A stretch of 10,433 bases of DNA from Methylococcaceae bacterium (GTDB lineage Bacteria > Pseudomonadota > Gammaproteobacteria > Methylococcales > Methylococcaceae), in assembly GCA_012026715.1 (NCBI GenBank), contig VEPB01000270.1, forward strand, positions 1 through 10,433, in the 5' to 3' direction. This document shows, piece after piece, positions 1 to 7,983 of this stretch (positions within the stretch are counted from its first letter, which is position 1; every line of letters begins with the position of its first letter). Both the position numbers and the translations under genes were made by a program. A model generated the notes under the pieces. It saw nothing but the letters and a program-made list of their open reading frames with translations. It made no database searches and was not told where the DNA came from.

Positions 1-106
1 TGTCCGCCATTCCCATCGGCGCCCCCGGGTGGCCCGAGTTCGCTTTCTGAACGGCGTCCATACTCAAGGCCCGAACGGCATTGGCTAGGTCTCGACGCGT
101 AGGCAT
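1..106 (-). CDS. tkt: Transketolase, N-terminal fragment (runs off the left edge)
   Basis: Only the first 35 codons are in the window. They read MPTRRDLANAVRALSMDAVQ followed by KANSGHPGAPMGMAD. The NSGHPGAPMG block is the conserved N-terminal segment of transketolase, whose His lies in the active site next to thiamine diphosphate. Transketolase moves two-carbon ketol units between sugar phosphates in the cytoplasm, in the pentose phosphate pathway, the Calvin cycle and formaldehyde-fixing cycles. The ATG at 104-106 is chosen because an AAGGAG Shine-Dalgarno lies 6 nt upstream and the protein begins in the usual place for the family. The gene lies downstream of the SNF2 gene on the same strand but has its own promoter-like sequence in the 127-nt gap, so it is probably transcribed independently. 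The remaining roughly 630 residues are outside the window. Confidence 0.93.
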   Translation of the reverse strand, partial: MPTRRDLANAVRALSMDAVQKANSGHPGAPMGMAD

Positions 107-112
107 GTAGTT

Positions 113-118
113 CTCCTT
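113..118 (-). promoter_or_regulatory. Strong ribosome binding site of tkt
   Basis: On the minus strand the sequence reads AAGGAG, then 6 nt, then the ATG of tkt. It is the strongest Shine-Dalgarno sequence next to a start codon in the window, consistent with a highly translated central-metabolism enzyme, and it fixes the tkt start. Confidence 0.85.
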
Positions 119-148
119 AAGAGTTAACGTTGAAATCTGAAATGGTGA

Positions 149-176
149 ATTTTATCAATCTGAGACGCTTTGTCAC
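149..176 (-). promoter_or_regulatory. Probable sigma70 promoter of tkt
   Basis: On the minus strand a GTGACA box (171-176, five of six matches to TTGACA) is separated by 16 nt from TAAAAT (149-154, five of six matches to TATAAT). Transcription would start near 141, giving a leader of about 35 nt before the tkt ATG. The position in the gap between the SNF2 stop and tkt fits a dedicated tkt promoter. This is a consensus match only. Confidence 0.55.
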
Positions 177-233
177 GAACTTCCCGCGGTCGCCGCGATA
201 CGGCCCGGTCGGCACAGGGCTCAAATCCGATCT

Positions 234-4448
<4,215 letters not shown>

Positions 4449-4471
4449 GCGGACAGGGCAAGGTTGCTGGC

Positions 4472-6052
4472 TTACAGTTCGCGGGTGGCGCTGAAGCGGA
4501 TTTCCGGCCAGCGTTCTTCGGTCAGCGACAGATTCACCCGGCTGGTGGCCAGGTAGACCAGGTAACCGCTGCCATCCTCCGCCAGATTTTCGAAGGCCTT
4601 GCGGCGGAATTCTTCCAGCTTCTTGGGATCGTCGCAGCTGACCCAGCGGGCGGTGGTTACCGACACGGCGTCGTAAACGCATTCGACGTTGTATTCCGCC
4701 TTGAGCCGGAATGCGGTGACGTCGAACTGCAGGATGCCGACGGCCCCCAGGATGAGATCATTGTTTTTCAGCGGCTTAAACAGCTGGGTCGCGCCTTCCT
4801 CGGTGAGCTGCTGCAAGCCCTTCTGCAGTGCCTTGGCCCGCAGCGGATCCTTCAGGACCACCCGGCGGAACAACTCCGGCGCGAAGTAGGGGATACCTTC
4901 ATATTTAAGGTTTTCGCCAAGGGAAAAGGTATCGCCCACTTGGATGGTGCCGTGGTTGTGCAAGCCGATGATGTCGCCGGCATAAGCTTCTTCCACGTTC
5001 TTCCGGCTGTCAGCCTGGAAGGTGATGGCGTTGGCGATCTGGACCTGCTTGCCAAGCCGGACCTGATAGGTGCGCATGCCCTTCTCATAGCGTCCTGAGC
5101 AGATGCGCAGGAAGGCCACCCGGTCGCGGTGGGCGGGATCCATGTTCGCCTGGATCTTGAAGACGAAACCGGTGAATTTTTCTTCCTCCGGCTCGACGAC
5201 CCGTTCGCGGGCGGCGCGGGGCTGCGGCGGGGGCGCGTAGTCGGCGAAGGTGTCCAACAGTTCCAGCACGCCGAAGTTGTTGATGGCCGACCCGAAAAAC
5301 ACCGGCGTCTGCTTGCCGGCCAGATAGGCCTGAAGATTGAAATCGTGGCTGGCCCCCTTGACCAGCTCCATCTCGGTCCGCAACTCCTCGGCCTGATCCC
5401 CGATGGCCTCCTCCAGCTTGGGATTTTCCAATCCCTGAATCACCTCGCCCTTGATGATCTTGTCGCCATGCGAAGGGCTGAATAAATGGACCGAATCCTC
5501 GTAGAGATGGTACACGCCTTTGAACCGCTTGCCCATGCCGATGGGCCAGGTCATGGGTACGCACTGGATGCCCAGCACGCTCTCCACCTCGTCCAGCAAC
5601 TCGATGGGTTCGCGGCCCTCGCGGTCCAGCTTGTTGATGAAGGTGAGGATGGGCGTGTCGCGCAGCCGGCACACTTCCATCAGCTTGATGGTGCGTTCTT
5701 CCACGCCCTTGGCGCTGTCGATCACCATCAGCGCGGAATCCACGGCGGTGAGGGTGCGGTAGGTGTCTTCCGAGAAGTCCTCGTGACCGGGGGTGTCGAG
5801 CAAGTTGAATATGCAACCCTTGTGCTCGAACTGCATGACCGAGGTGGTCACCGAGATACCGCGCTGCTTCTCCATCTCCATCCAGTCGGAGGTCGCATGG
5901 CGGGCCGCCTTGCGACCCTTCACGGAGCCGGCCAGCTGAATCGCGCCGCCGAACAGCAGCAATTTTTCCGTCAGCGTGGTCTTGCCGGCGTCTGGATGGG
6001 AGATGATGGCGAAAGTACGGCGCCGACGGATCTCGGCGAGCAGTTCTGACAT
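4472..6052 (-). CDS. prfC: Peptide chain release factor 3 (RF3)
   Basis: A 526-aa translational GTPase, close to the 529 aa of the E. coli protein. RF3 binds the ribosome after peptide release and uses GTP to eject RF1 or RF2. The G domain is intact: P loop SHPDAGKTT (18-26), switch I region with GISVTTS (65-71), DTPGH (86-90) and NKLD (140-143). The RF3-specific stretches LLLFGGAIQLAGSVKGRKA and SDWMEMEKQRGIS separate it from EF-G, EF-Tu and LepA. Domains II and III follow from about residue 290 to the end at ATREL. The ATG at 6050-6052 places MSELLAEIRRRRTFAIISHP at the N terminus as in the family; there is no clear Shine-Dalgarno. A perfect TATAAT box lies 24 nt upstream, and the SNF2 gene follows after 23 nt, so the two are probably cotranscribed. 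It diverges from yceH. Confidence 0.97.
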   Translation of the reverse strand: MSELLAEIRRRRTFAIISHPDAGKTTLTEKLLLFGGAIQLAGSVKGRKAARHATSDWMEMEKQRGISVTTSVMQFEHKGCIFNLLDTPGHEDFSEDTYRTLTAVDSALMVIDSAKGVEERTIKLMEVCRLRDTPILTFINKLDREGREPIELLDEVESVLGIQCVPMTWPIGMGKRFKGVYHLYEDSVHLFSPSHGDKIIKGEVIQGLENPKLEEAIGDQAEELRTEMELVKGASHDFNLQAYLAGKQTPVFFGSAINNFGVLELLDTFADYAPPPQPRAARERVVEPEEEKFTGFVFKIQANMDPAHRDRVAFLRICSGRYEKGMRTYQVRLGKQVQIANAITFQADSRKNVEEAYAGDIIGLHNHGTIQVGDTFSLGENLKYEGIPYFAPELFRRVVLKDPLRAKALQKGLQQLTEEGATQLFKPLKNNDLILGAVGILQFDVTAFRLKAEYNVECVYDAVSVTTARWVSCDDPKKLEEFRRKAFENLAEDGSGYLVYLATSRVNLSLTEERWPEIRFSATREL

Positions 6053-6076
6053 GGTCGGCGCGGGAGCAAAGCGGCC

Positions 6077-6082
6077 ATTATA
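6077..6082 (-). promoter_or_regulatory. -10 box of the prfC promoter
   Basis: The minus strand carries a perfect TATAAT here, 24 nt before the prfC ATG, which would start transcription near 6070. The expected -35 position (about 6100-6105) reads AGCGAA, a poor match, so an activator or another contact may be needed. An inverted repeat occupies the spacer (separate entry). Confidence 0.55.
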
Positions 6083-6083
6083 C

Positions 6084-6104
6084 GTGAAGCCGGATTGGCT
6101 TCGC
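6084..6104. repeat. Inverted repeat in the prfC promoter spacer
   Basis: The arms GAAGCC (6086-6091) and GGCTTC (6097-6102) are perfect and separated by GGATT. The stem can be extended by a G-T and a G-C pair to 6084-6104. It fills the space between the -10 box and the expected -35 region of prfC, which is where an operator could lie. A second GC-rich inverted repeat, GGCGGG/CCCGCC, follows at 6115-6131. The rest of the 206-nt divergent gap shows only a weak plus-strand TTGACC (6156-6161) without a good -10, so the yceH promoter cannot be fixed. Confidence 0.4.
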
Positions 6105-6258
6105 TAAGAGGCTGGGCGGGACGGCCCCGCCGCGCCATTGGCCAGGTTGCCGCCCTTGACCGGCCTGAAACCGACCGAGAATCACGGCCGGCGAGTTTTG
6201 CCCGGAACCGCAAACTTCTGCTAGCGTTTGAGGCTGTCGTTGAAAGCACCCGGAAGCC

Positions 6259-6933
6259 ATGAAGATCAAGCTCAAACCGCACGAAACCCGGATCATCGGA
6301 GCGCTCATCGAGAAGGAGATCACCACGCCCGATCAATACCCGCTATCTCTCAACGCGCTGACCAATGCCTGCAACCAGAAATCCAACCGGGAACCCGTCA
6401 TGGACCTGACCGAGACGGCGGTGCAGGCGACGGTCGATGACCTTATCAAGCGCTACCTGATCCGCGCCCACTCCGGTTTCGGCAGCCGGGTCACCAAGTA
6501 CCAGCACCGGCTGTGCAACAGCGAATTTAGCCAGCTTCAGCTGTCCCCGCCCGCGCTTGCCATCATCTGCGAGCTGATGCTGCGGGGGCCGCAAACGCCC
6601 GGTGAATTGCGAACCCGTTGCGAGCGGCTCTGCCGGATCGATAGCGTTGCGCAAATTGAATCGGAACTGCAGGCATTGATGGAACGGGATGAACCGCTGG
6701 TCGCTCGCCTTGCCCGCCAGCCCGGCAAGCGTGAACACCGCTATGCCCATCTGCTGGGAGAGGAAATCTTCGATTCAGTAGCGGCTTCCGAGGACTCGCA
6801 CATCCACCCGCACCCAAGCGGGCCGGACCGCATCCAGCGGTTGGAGGATGAGATCGGGGAACTGCGGCAACAGGTCCGGGAATTGAAGGAATTGGTGGAT
6901 CTTTTGATTGACGGGTCAACGCCTTCCCGCTGA
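6259..6933 (+). CDS. yceH: YceH-like protein, UPF0502 / DUF480 family
   Basis: A 224-aa cytoplasmic protein that follows the YceH pattern almost throughout: ETRIIGALIEKEITTPDQYP near the N terminus, then ACNQKSNREPVMDL (about 36-50), SGFGSRVTKYQHRLCNSEF (about 73-91), LRGPQTPGELRTRCERL (about 112-128) and ARQPGKREHRYAHLL. The family is predicted to contain two winged-helix domains, but its biochemical role is not established, so no function is claimed here. The C-terminal end (about 192-220) is a predicted coiled coil, RIQRLEDEIGELRQQVRELK, as in some homologues. Start: ATG at 6259 gives the family N terminus MKIKLKPHETRIIG; a GGAAG at 6252-6256 lies very close (2 nt) before it. The gene stands alone on the plus strand, divergent from prfC, with a GC-rich hairpin directly after its stop. 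Confidence 0.93.
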   Translation: MKIKLKPHETRIIGALIEKEITTPDQYPLSLNALTNACNQKSNREPVMDLTETAVQATVDDLIKRYLIRAHSGFGSRVTKYQHRLCNSEFSQLQLSPPALAIICELMLRGPQTPGELRTRCERLCRIDSVAQIESELQALMERDEPLVARLARQPGKREHRYAHLLGEEIFDSVAASEDSHIHPHPSGPDRIQRLEDEIGELRQQVRELKELVDLLIDGSTPSR

Positions 6934-6937
6934 CTTC

Positions 6938-6966
6938 GGACAGGGGCCCGACCTGGGCCGTCCCTG
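6938..6966 (+). terminator. GC-rich hairpin after yceH, possible transcription end
   Basis: Five nucleotides after the yceH stop, GGCCC (6945-6949) and GGGCC (6955-6959) form a stem with loop GACCT. It is extended by GGAC (6938-6941) with GTCC (6960-6963), leaving a 3-nt bulge; an alternative outer pairing uses CAGG with CCTG up to 6966. The fold should be stable, but no T tract follows (CTGCGCGATAC), so it may be an RNA 3' stabiliser or mark a Rho-dependent end rather than an intrinsic terminator. Confidence 0.35.
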
Positions 6967-7050
6967 CGCGATACCCACCTCCGCAAGCGATCCGTGGCTG
7001 CCGAGCGCTTCATTTCCGACGGCCTCGATGTGTCGAAATTCTTGACAGCT

Positions 7051-7059
7051 TGTCATAAT
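7051..7059 (+). promoter_or_regulatory. Extended -10 promoter of the hydrolase leader
   Basis: TGTCATAAT is a TGn-extended -10 element (CATAAT, five of six matches to TATAAT); initiation would fall near 7066. A TTGACA at 7042-7047 looks like a -35 box but is only 6 nt away and cannot pair with this -10; the properly spaced position (about 7031-7036, TGTCGA) is poor, as is common for extended -10 promoters. The inverted repeat TGACA-GCT-TGTCA (7043-7055) overlaps the element, and the 10-bp palindrome GGGTGCACCC (7061-7070) covers the predicted start site. Both could be operators. Confidence 0.45.
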
Positions 7060-7150
7060 CGGGTGCACCCTTGAGTCGCTTGTGCGCTCCTTTGGCGCAT
7101 CAGAAAATGGCTCAACACATTCTCTAACCCCCACGACGGAGGCCAAAGAA

Positions 7151-7175
7151 AAACCCGGTTCACCCCTCTGAACCG
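7151..7175 (-). terminator. Intrinsic terminator for minus-strand transcripts
   Basis: Read on the minus strand, CGGTTCA, loop GAGGGG and TGAACCG form a perfect 7-bp stem, followed by GGTTTTTCTTT. This is a plausible Rho-independent terminator for RNA coming from the right. No minus-strand gene lies nearby except the cyclase, whose stop is about 810 nt away, so it would end a long read-through antisense to the hydrolase or an unseen small transcript. On the plus strand the same stem is hairpin A of the leader and lacks a T tract. Confidence 0.4.
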
Positions 7176-7207
7176 TAGCATCATTGTGCTGTTTAGTTCA
7201 GTTTTTT
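7168..7207 (+). terminator. Intrinsic terminator in the hydrolase leader (hairpin B)
   Basis: CTGAAC (7168-7173) pairs with GTTCAG (7196-7201), directly followed by TTTTTT (7202-7207). An inner stem AGCA (7177-7180) with TGCT (7187-7190), loop TCATTG, plus two wobble pairs, continues the hairpin across a small internal loop. It lies upstream of the hydrolase and no good promoter is visible between it and that gene, so expression would depend on read-through or antitermination. The following stretch to 7325 is AT-richer, with a CTAATTAG palindrome at 7224-7231. Confidence 0.5.
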
Positions 7208-7312
7208 CAAAGAAAAGGCCGTTCTAATTAGTACGCTTTCGAAAATAGAAGATGTGGCCGCCCAATGAAAGTACCCAAAGTGCACGTAATTGGCTGCAAC
7301 TTCGACGACGAT

Positions 7313-7318
7313 AGGAAA
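7313..7318 (+). promoter_or_regulatory. Ribosome binding site deciding the hydrolase start
   Basis: AGGAAA lies 7 nt before the ATG at 7326. The frame is open from a TTG at 7290, but that codon has no Shine-Dalgarno and would bury the signal peptide behind 12 extra polar residues, so 7326 is preferred. Confidence 0.65.
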
Positions 7319-7325
7319 CGGGACT

Positions 7326-7850
7326 ATGACAAACAACCTTGTCAAGCTGCTAGTCATACTAGCGTGTTCTTCAACGCCAGCCCTCACCAAGGCAAGCCAC
7401 ACTCTAGACAATCGGCATCAGGCCGATCGGGCCGGCAAGCACTCCAGGCACCATCATCGTGCCATCCATCACCGGACGCATCGGGTTCTCCCCACGGACA
7501 ACCTGAGCTGCGTAGCCAATACCGCTTATCATGAGGCGAGGAACTCCGACGCCAACCTGCAGGCGGTCGCCAATGTCGTGAAGAATCGGTTGCTGGCCGG
7601 CTGGGGCGACAGCTACTGCAACGTGGTTCGCACCGGCGCGTTTGCCTATTCCGGGAGCGAGTTCCATAACGAGCGTTATGCCAAAGCCCTCGAGGTTGCC
7701 GAGAAGGTCCTCTTGGACGAGCTGCCGGACAATACCGGCGGTGCCGTGTTCTTCCATTCGCAACGCTTACGCCATTTGCCACGCTGGGCCAAGCCCGACA
7801 ACCGGACGGCCAGCATCGACGGCAACGTGTTCTATCGGGACGATTCCTGA
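7326..7850 (+). CDS. Exported SleB-type cell wall hydrolase (Hydrolase_2 family)
   Basis: A 174-aa protein. Residues 1-23 look like a signal peptide, MTNNLVKLLVILACSSTPAL then TKA, with cleavage likely after Ala 23; an imperfect lipobox ILAC (Cys 14) leaves a lipoprotein possible. Residues 31-53 are a basic, histidine-rich linker (8 His). Residues 58-171 match the SleB/CwlJ Hydrolase_2 domain: CVANTAYHEARNSD with the presumed catalytic Glu 70, LQAVANVVKNRLL, the YCNVV Cys region, TGGAVFFHSQ (137-146) and the terminal GNVFYRDD. Enzymes of this fold are lytic transglycosylases that cleave the glycan strands of peptidoglycan; in Gram-negatives they act in the periplasm in wall turnover. The protein is short, with no LysM or other wall-binding domain, so the His-rich linker may replace it. 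It is preceded by a structured leader and converges with the cyclase. Cys 62 and Cys 98 could form a disulfide. Confidence 0.85.
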   Translation: MTNNLVKLLVILACSSTPALTKASHTLDNRHQADRAGKHSRHHHRAIHHRTHRVLPTDNLSCVANTAYHEARNSDANLQAVANVVKNRLLAGWGDSYCNVVRTGAFAYSGSEFHNERYAKALEVAEKVLLDELPDNTGGAVFFHSQRLRHLPRWAKPDNRTASIDGNVFYRDDS

Positions 7851-7869
7851 TCCGTACGGAACTGCCAAT

Positions 7870-7953
7870 GGGGTTTTTCGCGACTGGCCGCTTTGGGAGG
7901 CGGCCGGCGGACATTGTTTTGCGCGGGTAAGCCGTCGCAGGCCGAGAAACCCC
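7870..7953. repeat. Nested inverted repeats between convergent genes
   Basis: The 133-nt gap between the hydrolase and cyclase stops contains an outer inverted repeat, GGGGTTTTTCG (7870-7880) with CGAGAAACCCC (7943-7953), 10 of 11 positions complementary. Inside it is a hairpin CTGGCCGC (7884-7891) with GCGGCCGG (7900-7907), 8 bp with one G-T pair and an 8-nt loop, followed 9 nt later by TTGTTTTG. The palindrome TCCGTACGGA (7851-7860) directly follows the hydrolase stop. Together they probably act as a bidirectional transcription end, though no stem is immediately followed by a classic T tract. Confidence 0.4.
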
Positions 7954-7983
7954 TTCGAACAGCCTCCCCACGGCAGCCCGCGA

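Larger units (their letters stand above)
7066..7207 (+). ncRNA. Candidate structured leader RNA (attenuator or riboswitch) or free-standing sRNA
   Basis: Pairings found by eye: P1 TTGAGTC (7071-7077) with GGCTCAA (7109-7115); P2 inside it, GTGCGC (7082-7087) with GCGCAT (7095-7100), loop TCCTTTG. The loop bases CTTTG (7090-7094) can pair with CAAAG (7144-7148), making a pseudoknot. Hairpin A, CGGTTCA (7156-7162) with TGAACCG (7169-7175), excludes hairpin B, CTGAAC (7168-7173) with GTTCAG (7196-7201), which is followed by T6. This is the layout of an antiterminator/terminator switch about 120 nt before the hydrolase start. It does not match any riboswitch consensus I recall (c-di-GMP, c-di-AMP, SAM, SAH, cobalamin, guanidine, fluoride were considered). 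If termination is constitutive, the product would be an sRNA of about 140 nt. The 392 nt between yceH and the hydrolase contain no convincing protein gene. Confidence 0.45.

Noticed and set aside
185..197. CGCGG-TCG-CCGCG as the terminator of the SNF2 transcript
   Set aside because: Only a 5-bp stem with a 3-nt loop and no T tract on the minus strand; too weak to list.
4449..4682. Upstream extension of the SNF2 frame to an ATG at 4682
   Set aside because: It lies entirely inside the prfC coding sequence in another frame, is Arg/Gly/Gln-rich as expected for an out-of-frame reading, and the GTG at 4448 sits just after the prfC stop.
5486..6049. 187-aa plus-strand open frame antisense to prfC
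   Set aside because: Covers the conserved RF3 G domain in reverse; His/Gly/Val-rich shadow with no recognisable domain.
7042..7059. TTGACA plus CATAAT as a standard -35/-10 pair
   Set aside because: The spacer is only 6 nt, far below the 16-18 nt needed; only the extended -10 reading is kept.
7156..7175. GGTTCACCCCTCTGAACC as the T arm of a tRNA or tmRNA
   Set aside because: The loop lacks the TTCRA consensus, and no acceptor stem, D arm, anticodon arm or CCA end can be built around it.
7265..7534. 89-aa plus-strand frame beginning MKVPKVHVIGCNFDDDRKRD, overlapping the hydrolase start
   Set aside because: The first 20 residues look protein-like, but there is no Shine-Dalgarno and most of the frame overlaps the hydrolase coding sequence out of phase.
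7384..7971. 195-aa minus-strand open frame antisense to the hydrolase
   Set aside because: Arg/Pro/Cys/Trp-rich composition, no ribosome binding site, and it opposes a recognisable SleB domain.
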